Below are positions 43,749 to 53,321 of a stretch of DNA of 64,000 nucleotides, in pieces. Source of the DNA: Pseudomonas sp. AB6 (lineage in GTDB: Bacteria; Pseudomonadota; Gammaproteobacteria; Pseudomonadales; Pseudomonadaceae). Every line of letters starts with the position of its first letter. The first letter of the stretch is position 1. A program made the translations under genes and the position numbers. The notes under the pieces are model-generated. The model saw only the letters and a list, made by a program, of their open reading frames with translations. It was not told the origin of the DNA and did not search any database. The stretch is taken from contig NZ_JAVIWJ010000001.1 of assembly GCF_034314105.1 (NCBI RefSeq), positions 4,510,001-4,574,000 of the forward strand. The letters are read 5' to 3'.

Positions 43749-45179
43749 CTAGTCGTGGATCTCGGGTTCCTGACGAGGAACACTTCGTCCGCCTTGAGGG
43801 GGTAGCTGTAGAAAAATCCCCGCAGCCAGCATCGACAGCACCCCAACGCTAAGGAACGTCTTTTGGAACGCCCCCAATAAGCCGCTCACTGCACCGCCGG
43901 TAATGTCGTCGGTGAAACCGCCGAGTAAGGCTGCGGCACAGGCCACGCCCAGGCTCAAGGACAGTTGCGCCACCACTGACAGTAGGCTATTGCCGCTAGC
44001 AGCACTCGCATCGTCAAGGTCTATCAGGGTTACCGCATTCATGGCGGAAAATTGCAGCGAGTTCACCGCACCCACAAATCCGAGGTGGATCAACAGCAAC
44101 CAATACGGGGTCTGTGCATCCACCAGACCCAGGCTGGCCAGCAGCAAGCCCAGCAGAAACGTATTGCCGGTAAGTACGATGCGAAAACCCAGACGCTCAA
44201 TGAGCGGCCGCGCCAATGATTTGGAAATCATCGCGGCAACCGCCAGCGGGATCATGCTCATCCCCGCTTGGGACGGCGAATAGCCCAGCGCCACTTGCAG
44301 CAACAGCGGTACGAGAAACGGCAGGGCGCCACTGCCGAGGCGCGAGAATAAATTGCCGAAAATACCCACGGCAAATGACCGCGTGCGAAACAGCGCGGGG
44401 GCGAACAAGGGATAGTTGATATTCCCGGCCCTTAGCCAGTAAGCCGCCAGGCACGCCATTCCGCCAAACAACAACAGGACCACGCGCATATGCGGCAGGT
44501 GCAATTCGCCCAAGCCTTCAAGTGCGATAGTAATCAGGACCATTGAGGCGCCGAACAATAGAAAACCAACCCCATCAAAACGCGTGCGACCGCCGCCCGG
44601 CAAGTTCGGCACCAGTGCGTTGATCGCGTAGCAACCGATCAGACCTACCGGAATATTGATCAGAAATATCCAATGCCAGCTCAGGTATTCGACCATCCAG
44701 CCACCCACGGTCGGGCCCATCAGCGGCCCCAATAAAGCGGGTACGGTGATGAAACTCATGATCCGCACCAGATCTGATCGCGGGTAGGCGCGTAACACAA
44801 TCAAGCGCCCGATGGGCACCATCAACGCGCCGCCCAGGCCTTGAACCACTCGCGCCGCGACTAGCATGCCCAACGAACTGGACAGCGCACACAGCAGCGA
44901 GCCAAGGCTGAACAACAGGATCGCGCTAAAGAAAATCCGCTTGATGCCAAACCGGTCGGCGATCCAGCCCGAGGCCGGAATCAACAACGCCACGGTGAGC
45001 ATGTAAGCAATGACCACCGACTGCATGCGCAAGGGGTCTTCATTCAGCGAGCGGGCCATGGCCGGAAGGGCGGTATTGAGAATCGTGCCGTCGAGGCTCT
45101 GCATGAAAAACGCGATGGCGACGACCCATGGCAACCAGCGCAGGGTTCGGGCGTCCAGAATCGGTGTGCTGGTTGGCAT
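43749..45179 (-). CDS. Multidrug MFS transporter, DHA2 (MdtD-like)
   Basis: 476 residues with about 14 hydrophobic segments. Motif C-type LDGTILNTALPAMARSLNED is near residues 29-48. Motif A-type GWIADRFGIKRIFFSAILLF is near residues 71-90. This is the drug:H+ antiporter 2 pattern. It probably exports small toxic compounds. It is not in an obvious operon; the start is 7 bases from the convergent end of the TldE-like gene, and both are minus strand, so co-transcription is possible. Confidence 0.88.
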   Translation of the reverse strand: MPTSTPILDARTLRWLPWVVAIAFFMQSLDGTILNTALPAMARSLNEDPLRMQSVVIAYMLTVALLIPASGWIADRFGIKRIFFSAILLFSLGSLLCALSSSLGMLVAARVVQGLGGALMVPIGRLIVLRAYPRSDLVRIMSFITVPALLGPLMGPTVGGWMVEYLSWHWIFLINIPVGLIGCYAINALVPNLPGGGRTRFDGVGFLLFGASMVLITIALEGLGELHLPHMRVVLLLFGGMACLAAYWLRAGNINYPLFAPALFRTRSFAVGIFGNLFSRLGSGALPFLVPLLLQVALGYSPSQAGMSMIPLAVAAMISKSLARPLIERLGFRIVLTGNTFLLGLLLASLGLVDAQTPYWLLLIHLGFVGAVNSLQFSAMNAVTLIDLDDASAASGNSLLSVVAQLSLSLGVACAAALLGGFTDDITGGAVSGLLGAFQKTFLSVGVLSMLAAGIFLQLPPQGGRSVPRQEPEIHD

Positions 45180-45186
45180 ACGTTCC

Positions 45187-46521
45187 TTAGAGCGTGAGGG
45201 TCAAGCGACTGATCAACGCGCCTGGCAGCAGGCTTGAAGCGGTTTGACGTTGACTGTAAGTGCTGGCGGACAGAATCAGTTCCGTTTCGCGGGTTAATTG
45301 TTCGAGTGCGCTGCCCAGCAGACTGTAGACGCTGTCGTCGAAACGCATGGTATTGACCGGCGCTTGTATTTCGCCGTTTTCGACCCAGAACGTGGCAAAG
45401 CGGGTCATGCCGGTCAAGCGTGCAGCGGATTGATCAGAGAAATTCAGGTACCACAAATTGCTGATGTACAGCCCGGTGCCGAGTTGCTTGAGGATATCTT
45501 TCAGCGCCAGGGTTCCGCCGGCCATGCTCAGGGCGCTGGGAGATTCGCCGCCGCCCGCACCATTGGCGGTCAGGCCATATTCCGCCGCGCTGCGCGAACC
45601 GACCAGTTGTTCGTGGGCGCGGCCTTCGCTGATCAGCGACAAGTCACTGCGCGGATAGCCTTCGCCGGAGAACGCAGGCGACAACGAGCCGGTGACCTGT
45701 TCGTTCAGGCTCACCAACGGGCTGAGGTGCGCGTCGCCGTTGTACAGCCGCTGTAACGGGCTGGTTTTACTGGCGATGGCGTCGGCGGAAAAGCCACCCC
45801 AGCAGAGCATGCCGATCACTTCTTCAAGTGCCGCAGGAGCCAGGTACGCGCGGTATTCGCCGGGCGCTAAGGCATGCAGGGGTCGACCAAGAAACTCGAG
45901 TTGTTTCCGGGCTTGCTGGAAGCGCTGGGCGAACGTCTGGTCGTCCCAGTGATCCCCGGCATAGCTCGCTTTCACCGCCTGACCGTTGGCGTGAAACAGG
46001 CTCCAGTCGAAGTTGAAACTATTCGCCTGATGCCAACCCAGCGCGCCCCATGAACTGGCGAAACCCCGGTACAACGGGCCTGCGGCATAAAATCCCACCA
46101 GGTCCAGGCCTTCGGCCAATTCGCTGATTTGCGCCAGCACCCGCGCGCTGTCTGGCAGGGGTTGATGCTGAGTGTTGCTGATCTGCCAATCGTCAGTGTT
46201 GGGCAGCAAGTACGGGTCTTGCGGCAACAACACCAGGGTTTCCCGTAACTGTTGCAAGGCCGCCGCCAAGCGACTTTGATCAACCTCGGCGTCCCCCGAC
46301 AAGGTCAAGCGCAAGTCAGCATGACGGCCATCGTTGATCAACTTGAGGTTCAAATCAGCCTGCTGCACATGCCCGGCCTGACGCACTTTGGCATGGTTGA
46401 AACGAATGAATTCTGAGGCTTCGGCGTTGTAGCCCAAGGTGAACGCTTCGGGGGCGGCAATCGCGCCACGCAGCCAATCGACCAGCGCGGTGAATTGTTG
46501 TTGCTGAGTCAGGTGTTCCAT
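45187..46521 (-). CDS. TldE/PmbA-type partner protein
   Basis: 444 residues, about the size of PmbA/TldE. It has the fold signatures of the family (GRAHEQLVGSRSAAEYGLTANG, GTGLYISNLWYLNFSD) but no HExxxH zinc motif, as expected for the non-catalytic partner. TldD and TldE form a heterodimeric metalloprotease that trims unstructured peptides such as modified microcin precursors. The start overlaps the stop of the TldD-like gene (TAATG), so the two are coupled. Pairing in one operon differs from the separate housekeeping tldD and pmbA of Pseudomonas. Confidence 0.85.
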   Translation of the reverse strand: MEHLTQQQQFTALVDWLRGAIAAPEAFTLGYNAEASEFIRFNHAKVRQAGHVQQADLNLKLINDGRHADLRLTLSGDAEVDQSRLAAALQQLRETLVLLPQDPYLLPNTDDWQISNTQHQPLPDSARVLAQISELAEGLDLVGFYAAGPLYRGFASSWGALGWHQANSFNFDWSLFHANGQAVKASYAGDHWDDQTFAQRFQQARKQLEFLGRPLHALAPGEYRAYLAPAALEEVIGMLCWGGFSADAIASKTSPLQRLYNGDAHLSPLVSLNEQVTGSLSPAFSGEGYPRSDLSLISEGRAHEQLVGSRSAAEYGLTANGAGGGESPSALSMAGGTLALKDILKQLGTGLYISNLWYLNFSDQSAARLTGMTRFATFWVENGEIQAPVNTMRFDDSVYSLLGSALEQLTRETELILSASTYSQRQTASSLLPGALISRLTLTL

Positions 46522-47963
46522 TAAGCGTCCCCTCCGAATACATCAACCTGCGAGAACACGCAGGCGGGTGAGGCGTGGCCGACACGCACCACTTGGTTGG
46601 GTTCGCCTTTGCCGCATTTAGGCGTGCCCAGGACCTCGAAGGTGCTGGCATCGCCCACGGCGGCGAGGTTGCGCCAAAACTGCGCGGAGATCGCTCGATA
46701 GTTCGGATTTTTCACCACGCCTTTGAGTTCGCCGTTCTCGATCAATTGGCCCCACTCGCAACCGAACTGGAACTTGTTGCGTGCGTCATCGATGGACCAT
46801 GAGCGATTGGTTGACATCATGATACCGTGCTCAATGTTGCCGATCAGTTGGTGAAGGGGCGTGTCTCCGGGTTCAATGTTCAAGTTGGCCATGCGGTCGA
46901 TGGGAGGACGGTTCCAGCTGCATGCGCGGCTGTTGGCAACGCCTTCCATGCCAGATCGAAATTGCGACAGCGCACCGCCCAATGGTCGGACCAGCACACC
47001 GTCGCGGATCAGAAATTGTTTGCTGGCGGGGGTGCCGTCATCGTCGTGGCTGTAACTCGCCAGCTGTTCGGGGATGTCTGGATTGAACGTCACGTTGAGC
47101 AGTTCGGAGCCGTATTGCAGGCTGCCAAAATCACTGGCTTTGACGAAACTGGTGCCAGCGTAATTGCGTTCATCACCGAGAATCCGGTCCAGCTCCAGGG
47201 GGTGACCAATGGACTCGTGGATTTGCAGGATCATTTGGTCGGGCGTCAACAGCAGGTCTCGCGGCCCGGACGGGGTATTCGGCGCCATGATCAGTTGCAG
47301 CGCTTGATCGGCGACCTGTGCAGCGGCGCCGATCAATCCGCAGTTGCTGATGACCTCTGCGCCGCCCTGTTGGCCGAAATTATCGCGGCCCAGGCTTCGG
47401 GTTTGGCTGTCGCTGCCGTCATACGCCGTGACGCTCATGCCCGGATAAACGTAGCGCTGGGCCAGACGAACCTCGGCGCCTGCGGTGTTCAAGTAGATTT
47501 GCTCGACGTTTTCCAGCCCAAGACTGACTTGCCAGCTCACCAGGCGTTTGTCGCTGGGCACCGCTGACGATTCGGTTGATAGCAGTTGATAGCAATCGCC
47601 CAATGATGGAAACACATCGGCCAGGTGCGGCGACAGGTAATCGGCGCAGCTGTTGGAGACCGGCTGATCGCGGAGGTCGAGCAGGGCGTAAGGCGCCAAA
47701 CGCCGGGCGTGTTGCTCGGCCTGCTCAAGTGCTGCTTGCAGCCCGCGTTGCGAGAGATCGTTGGTCGCCGCATAGGCTTCGACGCCATTGACGCGCACGG
47801 TCAGCATCGCGCCTTCATCAGTACTCAGGTAAGGCGGCTCGGCGACGTTCTTGCGCACGGACAAGTGCTGACTGGTGTGTCGGACGTAACGCAGGGAGAA
47901 AAATTCGGCAGGGCTGCGCAGCGCGCTAAACCGCTGCTTGAGCTGAGCGGAGAAATCGAACAT
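46521..47963 (-). CDS. TldD-type metalloprotease
   Basis: 480 residues from the ATG at 47963; GGAG lies about 9 bases upstream, and the longer frame has a poor start. The zinc motif is HESIGH (HExxxH) at about residues 250-255 in QIHESIGHPLELDRIL, and the third ligand is probably the Cys in GTPKCGKGEP near residue 453. The mature heterodimer with the TldE-like partner would digest unfolded peptides. It is a divergent second copy: canonical TldD has HEAVGH in a GLEGD context. Its client peptide is unknown. Confidence 0.87.
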   Translation of the reverse strand: MFDFSAQLKQRFSALRSPAEFFSLRYVRHTSQHLSVRKNVAEPPYLSTDEGAMLTVRVNGVEAYAATNDLSQRGLQAALEQAEQHARRLAPYALLDLRDQPVSNSCADYLSPHLADVFPSLGDCYQLLSTESSAVPSDKRLVSWQVSLGLENVEQIYLNTAGAEVRLAQRYVYPGMSVTAYDGSDSQTRSLGRDNFGQQGGAEVISNCGLIGAAAQVADQALQLIMAPNTPSGPRDLLLTPDQMILQIHESIGHPLELDRILGDERNYAGTSFVKASDFGSLQYGSELLNVTFNPDIPEQLASYSHDDDGTPASKQFLIRDGVLVRPLGGALSQFRSGMEGVANSRACSWNRPPIDRMANLNIEPGDTPLHQLIGNIEHGIMMSTNRSWSIDDARNKFQFGCEWGQLIENGELKGVVKNPNYRAISAQFWRNLAAVGDASTFEVLGTPKCGKGEPNQVVRVGHASPACVFSQVDVFGGDA

Positions 47964-48033
47964 GCAGAATGGCTCCGTCAAATGGGCTGATGCCGTCGCG
48001 GATGAATTGGTTTCACAGGGGCTTACGCTGATC

Positions 48034-48174
48034 TGTGGGAGCGAATTCATTCGCGAAGGCCGCGACGCGGAGTATCAGATACACCGCGTTGACCGTTTCC
48101 CGAATAAATTCGGTCCTACAGTGTCCCCCGCAATTGCGCAAATCTACTGTGGGAATGAGTTCATTCGCGAAGGC
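48034..48174. repeat. Three REP-type units between tldD-like and RraA-type genes
   Basis: Units at 48034-48060 (GTGGGAGCGAATTCATTCGC), 48097-48121 (inverted, CCCGAATAAATTCGGTCCTACA) and 48148-48174 (GTGGGAATGAGTTCATTCGC). The first and second form an inverted doublet; the third repeats the first in direct orientation. Confidence 0.8.
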
Positions 48175-48182
48175 CTGATCGC

Positions 48183-48878
48183 TTAAACCGGGCAACCCTT
48201 GCTGCGCAGAATGGCGTCAAAACGATCCGGGTCCAGCGTGCCTGATTCGATGGCCGCCAAGGTCGCTTGTTCCCGCGCCAGCAAATCTTTGCAGCGCTCC
48301 AGCAACTCAGGCAGCTCGGCACGGGCGGCAGCAACAACGCCATCGCCGTCACCAATCATCAAATCACCGGGCATGACCAGCATGCCTGCGCAGGAAATAG
48401 GTACGTTGATTTCGCCGCCGCCGTCGGTGCTCGGACCCCGATGCACGCCGCCGATGGCATAGGCCGGAAGCTCGCCGGTTTGCCATTCGTCCAGGTCACG
48501 CAGGGCGCCGTTGATGACCACGCCAACAATACCGGCCTTGAGTGCCATGGCGCGCATGATGCCGCCGAACACTGCGCGGGTCAGGTCGGCACTGCCATCA
48601 ATCACCAGCACATCGCCGGGACGGGCCATCTGCATGGCTTTGAGAATCATCAAGTTGTCGCCGGGACGAACGCGAACGGTCAAGGCGCTGCCAAGCATTG
48701 GCGCGTTGCCGTGGAACGATTTGAGTCCCAGGCCGCCCACATTGCGGCCCAAGCAGTCACTGACGGCGGCGGCGGGAATTTTGCTAAAAGCTTGAAGCCA
48801 CATCGGATCGAGGGGTTCAGCGTTTGGGTTGATCAGATAGCCCGTGGGCCATGTGCTCGAAGACACTACATCAAACAT
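48183..48878 (-). CDS. RraA/HMG aldolase-type class II pyruvate aldolase family protein
   Basis: 231 residues from the ATG at 48878 with GAGG 8 bases upstream. It has the RraA-like fold: PGDVLVIDGSADLTRAVFGG, the metal/substrate Arg-Asp pair in INGALRDLDEW, and GDLMIGDGDGVVAAAR. The Arg-Asp and GxxR pattern is that of 4-hydroxy-4-methyl-2-oxoglutarate / 4-carboxy-4-hydroxy-2-oxoadipate aldolases, not the RNase E inhibitor RraA, which is shorter. No protocatechuate or gallate pathway genes adjoin, so the substrate is open. Confidence 0.82.
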   Translation of the reverse strand: MFDVVSSSTWPTGYLINPNAEPLDPMWLQAFSKIPAAAVSDCLGRNVGGLGLKSFHGNAPMLGSALTVRVRPGDNLMILKAMQMARPGDVLVIDGSADLTRAVFGGIMRAMALKAGIVGVVINGALRDLDEWQTGELPAYAIGGVHRGPSTDGGGEINVPISCAGMLVMPGDLMIGDGDGVVAAARAELPELLERCKDLLAREQATLAAIESGTLDPDRFDAILRSKGCPV

Positions 48879-49188
48879 GGAGAAAGCCTCGTGGCCAGTC
48901 ATTGCCGGCTTGTCGAATAGAGCGGGGGGTGATCGTTTGCGTGGCGATAGATTAGGCCCGCGCACCCGTCGGGATCAAGCTTGACTCGTTTGTTGCGCGC
49001 CAACCGGGCCTGCGAAATCCTAGCGAGCAGCCCATACGCTGTGGGTGCGCTGTCTTTTCTTTATCTTTGTAAGACTAATCCTCAAGCCATACAGGAAACG
49101 TCTCTTTCGTGTCCCCCCGCATTGAAGCGGCGCTTTATTCACGGCATGTTTCGCCCTTTCTGACACTTCATAAGGACGAACCGTTTTT

Positions 49189-50010
49189 ATGCCTGACGCG
49201 ATCCCCCGGTTTCTTAACCGCCCCACTCTGGACTGTCCTCGCCTGGAACATGGGCAGAAGATGGCGTTCCTTATCGAAGCTGCCCACGCCACTGCCGCAT
49301 GGGCGGTACTGATGCAAAAAGGTGCGCAGTTCAAGGTTGAGCCCCTGTGGTCCGGCACGCCGTTTCAGGCGCAGATGGCCCAAGGGCCTTCCTGGTTTGT
49401 GGTCAATGCTCAGTGCGTCGATGGGCTGGCGAAGGTATGCCATCAACGTCCAGCCGGTATAGCCCTTGCCTGCGCCGACCCGGTTCAGGCACTGGCGCAC
49501 GCTCGCACATTGTTGAGCATGACCCCGTCCGGTGTATTGGCCATTCACGACCCCGTTATCTGGGCCGCGCTGGCCATGGAGAACGTTGGGCAACATGCCT
49601 GCCTGTTTGGTCCGTGGCATGAGGTCTACACCCCGGTCCCTGCCGTTGATCCCACCGCCCATCAGTGGCATGTCTGGGAAGCCGAAACGCCGGCCACCGG
49701 GCCTTGCCAATACCCCCTCACTTTCCCTGACACCCTGTACTCGACCTACACCGACATCCGCTGGCTGCACTGGCTGCGGCAGTACCCGCAGCACTTTGCT
49801 CAGGTGCCAGACCCCGAGCTGCCCCGCGTTATCAGCAACCTCGATTTTTTCGTGAAGCACGGCATCGGCGCTGACGGTCACCTGTTGCAGCTGTCTGCGC
49901 TGGTCACCCATGGCGATCTGCGTGAGCGCGAAGACCTGCTCCCCATACTCACCTCGCACCAACGGCCACACCATCGGGTCGAGCAATTGCTTCAGGAGTT
50001 ACAGCCATGA
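49189..50010 (+). CDS. DUF4123 T6SS effector chaperone/adaptor
   Basis: 273 residues. DUF4123 proteins (Tap/Tec adaptors) load a linked effector onto VgrG. The DUF4123 pattern is seen as an N-terminal LIEAAHATAAWAVL, the central LFGPWHEVYTPVP and a helical C-terminal half. The start overlaps nothing upstream; ribosome site AAGGA lies about 14 bases before the ATG. It ends overlapping the next gene (ATGA at 50007-50010), so it is coupled to the LysM effector. No VgrG gene is near, so the partner spike is elsewhere. Confidence 0.82.
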   Translation: MPDAIPRFLNRPTLDCPRLEHGQKMAFLIEAAHATAAWAVLMQKGAQFKVEPLWSGTPFQAQMAQGPSWFVVNAQCVDGLAKVCHQRPAGIALACADPVQALAHARTLLSMTPSGVLAIHDPVIWAALAMENVGQHACLFGPWHEVYTPVPAVDPTAHQWHVWEAETPATGPCQYPLTFPDTLYSTYTDIRWLHWLRQYPQHFAQVPDPELPRVISNLDFFVKHGIGADGHLLQLSALVTHGDLREREDLLPILTSHQRPHHRVEQLLQELQP

Positions 50011-53000
50011 CCACGCGTCTTTATACCGTCCAGCAAGGGGACACCCTCAGCGCTATCGCGCAACGATTAAGTAGCAGCGTTAACGAATTACGGCGCCTCA
50101 ACCCCTTTATCAATAACCCGAACTACCTCCGCACCGGGTGGACGCTGAACGTGCCGGACACTACCGACGTGCCCGTGGCGCCTGTGCCGGACAGCCCACC
50201 GCCCGCAGCAGATAGCAACGCCCAGGGGGTGTTGCACCTGGACCCCATTGCCGCGCCGCCTGAACAGTGCAGTATCAATTTCTGTGGCGAGCAGGCGTGT
50301 AAAAGCCCCGGGCACTACGCGGATATTATTTATGAGGTCGGCCAGGAGCGCTTCTGGCTGCTGCGCGAACACACGTTAAATACGCTGGTCGAAGCCGCCG
50401 ATGACCTGAAAAAGAAACTGCTGACCAGTGATCCGGATTCGCGGGTTAGCGCGTTGAATGACGCGGACTTACTGGAACCCTTTCTGGAGCCCAAAACCAG
50501 CAGCTTTCTGGATGCGCAGGACAGCCAGCGGTATTTGCAGATCGAGCATGAGTTGGAGCAGATAGGGCACGACCTCGGGCGTTTCGGGGTCCGCGAAGAG
50601 GGCTTGCAGGACGTCAAGCACGTACCGAATCTCACGGTTGAGCAGCTCAAGCACGTCAACCAACAGCAACAGGCCGCCTTGCCGTTACGCCGCGAGCAGG
50701 CCGTATTCGACGCTCTGGGCCATAAAATCGCCCTAGAACGCGGCTACAGCTTTGAAGGCGGGCGTCTGTACAGCGCCGAGGCGATGAATGCGCGCGAAAT
50801 TATTCAACGCTACCTCAAGCAGCGCCAGGTCTTCGTCGATCAGGGCAAAGCACACTTTAGTCCCGCAGAACTGGAGAAGTATCAACAGGAATACACGGAA
50901 ATCATTGCTGAGTTGCAGTACGCAAATGCCCACCGCACCGAGCCGCGACGGGACGTTGAGCTGTGGCTTCTTCAGTCCAGAGGGCAATTCCACTATTCCG
51001 AACTGGTTAAAACCTTTCTCGAAGCCGCCGCTTACGGCCTGGCCTTGCCCGAATACGCCCTGCAAGGCGACCACGGGAATATTGAGCAAGGGTTCGAAGC
51101 GTACGAGAAATACCACGCGTTGCTCAGGCAAAAAGCAGCCCTGAATCAACACGTGGAAAAATCCTTCGACAATTGGGTCGACGTCGCCAAACAACAGCCG
51201 CCGAGCAGCCTGTTCACCACCGAAGCCGTGCAGTGGCAGGCGCTTGACGCCCAGGAACAGGCGCTGAAGAAACAGGCCCAAGCATTCGTCAGACACTCCA
51301 GCCCCCAACGCCACCTGCTTTGGAACCCTGAGAACTTCGCGCCACAACCGCAACAACGGCTGGTGCGCACAAACTTCCCGCTGCGAGAAATCAGCGTCCC
51401 CACCGAGCGCACGCGCCTGCGCCACTTGAGCCTCACCGACGTATTCAAACACCTCAATCAACGCACCCGGGACCTGCTCAAGGAAGACCTCAAAAAAACA
51501 CTGGCCCAAGCCAAAGATCCCACCTTAAAACTGGCGGCGGGCACTGCCTCTGCCGACCCGGACCTGTTCACCTCGTGGCTGAGAATGAACGACGCTCGGC
51601 CCCTTGACATCCAGGACGGCTGGTTCGACCGCAACGGCTTCTTTCAGCCTGAAACGTTCAAGCGTTACATCAACACCGAAAAAATCTACATCGAAAACCT
51701 GCGCGACGACGCCACCTTCGACGCGTGGGGTAAAGACCTGCGGCAAATGCTTTTCAAACACAGCACCCTCGGCCCCCTGCGCCTTTACGACAACAGCCCG
51801 CAAGCGCGCTTGATCCGGTGCTTGACCCAGGGCCAGAGCGACGTGCAACTTGCCAGCCAAGTACTGGCCCCCAGCGTCAGCATGAAAAAAGGCCTAGGCG
51901 CGTCGGCCAACGTGACGCTGGACGTCAACCTGGCGCAGGGCGAAATCGAGGTGGCCTCGTTTGAGCTGCCAAGCCGGGCCGAGGCGAAAGCGTTAACGCT
52001 GAGTTACACAAACGAGAACGACGACCAGGGCCAGAAAGTCGCGAACGGCACTGTCTCGATCGGGGCGTTTTGCCTGAGCGGCAGCCTCAAAGCCTGGGGC
52101 TTCGCCGGCGCCTCAATGATGCTCAGCGCCAACCTGCGCGTGGGCCCGAACAAACAGGAAAACGACGAACTCGGCCTCGACACCGGGCGTGATGCGGAAC
52201 GCCGTCTCAGTCGCGCAGAATCCGGCCTGAGGCCCCACATCCGCCACGACGAGGTGCTTGGTGGACAGTTCAACCTGTTCGCCGGCGCGCAAGCCGGGAT
52301 CAAAATCAACGGCTCACTGCTTTGGACCCCGCCCGACGACTTGCTGACCCTGCGTCACCCGGTCTTCAAAAAGCACGTAGACAACGACGGTTGGCTGGAA
52401 CTCGCCACCCTCGGGATTGACGCCTCCGCCGCCTTGGGTGTCGGCACCAATGCCGGGCTAACCCTGTCCCTGCAAAACGGCTACGTGATCCTGCGCATGA
52501 ACGCCACCATCATCGCCGGCCCCGGCGTGCAGGGCGCCTTCAACTTCATCGTGGGCTACAAGGCAATTATCCAGATCCTGGACATCTTCAATAAGGCACT
52601 GGTTGAAAACAACTATAAAAAAATGGTCTGGGTACAACCGGAAGCTTTCGCTTACTTCAGCAAACTGCAACTGCTCAGCGCGCTGGGCGTGGACATACAG
52701 TGGGTGTTCTTGAGGGGGTATAACATTGTTAATCGGATGTATGACGCGATAAAGGCCGGCGGGCGGGCGGGACCGATGGCGCGGGAGCTTGTAATAAACG
52801 TAAAAAACGTCGATTTTAAACAGTGGTATTCCAGGTTGACGCCCGAAGGATTGGGGTCGTTGCTGGATACGCTGCTTAGCACACCGACAGCCTTTACTGT
52901 CGAACAGGGAGGGTACAAAAAAGAATACAACCGTCGAGAGGCTCACTTAGTTCAGCAGCAAGCGATCGAAATCATTTTAACGTCCATCTATGAGAACGCC

Positions 53001-53321
53001 ACGGCAAACGCACACAACAAGATCGGCTATGAAAGCCTGGCGTCGGCGCAGGAGCGGTTTGGCAAAGCAGTATTGCGTTTTGCATCTTTTGACAAACCTG
53101 TTCGCTCCGATCGGATTTATTGCCGGAATGTATACCGAATGAGTAATTTTATGGCGGCAAATGCTGGTGAAAAAATAGAAGATAGAGGTATGCAAGAACG
53201 TTATATAAAAGTGCGGCGTCGATTGGGCGAGGCGATGGATAACACCTGTGGATTTTCAACAACGACACAATTCTGGAAACCAGAGGCGGGGGCGGAGTTG
53301 GCACCATGGCCAAAGTATTGA
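50007..53321 (+). CDS. LysM-containing candidate T6SS effector
   Basis: 1104 residues. LysM at about 5-48 (YTVQQGDTLSAIAQRLSSSV, WTLNVPD) would bind peptidoglycan. A Pro/Ala linker follows, then a long helical, Gln-rich region (about 70-520). A Gly/Ala-rich region (about 620-850: GAQAGIKINGSLLWTPPDD and GVGTNAGLTLSLQNGY) resembles segments of VasX-like pore-forming effectors; that likeness is from memory. The C-terminal 200 residues are basic and helical, with no catalytic motif. The DUF4123 gene upstream and the Sel1-like genes downstream support an effector with immunity. The toxic activity is unknown. Confidence 0.75.
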   Translation: MTTRLYTVQQGDTLSAIAQRLSSSVNELRRLNPFINNPNYLRTGWTLNVPDTTDVPVAPVPDSPPPAADSNAQGVLHLDPIAAPPEQCSINFCGEQACKSPGHYADIIYEVGQERFWLLREHTLNTLVEAADDLKKKLLTSDPDSRVSALNDADLLEPFLEPKTSSFLDAQDSQRYLQIEHELEQIGHDLGRFGVREEGLQDVKHVPNLTVEQLKHVNQQQQAALPLRREQAVFDALGHKIALERGYSFEGGRLYSAEAMNAREIIQRYLKQRQVFVDQGKAHFSPAELEKYQQEYTEIIAELQYANAHRTEPRRDVELWLLQSRGQFHYSELVKTFLEAAAYGLALPEYALQGDHGNIEQGFEAYEKYHALLRQKAALNQHVEKSFDNWVDVAKQQPPSSLFTTEAVQWQALDAQEQALKKQAQAFVRHSSPQRHLLWNPENFAPQPQQRLVRTNFPLREISVPTERTRLRHLSLTDVFKHLNQRTRDLLKEDLKKTLAQAKDPTLKLAAGTASADPDLFTSWLRMNDARPLDIQDGWFDRNGFFQPETFKRYINTEKIYIENLRDDATFDAWGKDLRQMLFKHSTLGPLRLYDNSPQARLIRCLTQGQSDVQLASQVLAPSVSMKKGLGASANVTLDVNLAQGEIEVASFELPSRAEAKALTLSYTNENDDQGQKVANGTVSIGAFCLSGSLKAWGFAGASMMLSANLRVGPNKQENDELGLDTGRDAERRLSRAESGLRPHIRHDEVLGGQFNLFAGAQAGIKINGSLLWTPPDDLLTLRHPVFKKHVDNDGWLELATLGIDASAALGVGTNAGLTLSLQNGYVILRMNATIIAGPGVQGAFNFIVGYKAIIQILDIFNKALVENNYKKMVWVQPEAFAYFSKLQLLSALGVDIQWVFLRGYNIVNRMYDAIKAGGRAGPMARELVINVKNVDFKQWYSRLTPEGLGSLLDTLLSTPTAFTVEQGGYKKEYNRREAHLVQQQAIEIILTSIYENATANAHNKIGYESLASAQERFGKAVLRFASFDKPVRSDRIYCRNVYRMSNFMAANAGEKIEDRGMQERYIKVRRRLGEAMDNTCGFSTTTQFWKPEAGAELAPWPKY

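Noticed and set aside
48183..48878. RNase E inhibitor RraA
   Set aside because: Longer than RraA (about 160 residues) and with the Arg-Asp pattern of pyruvate aldolases.
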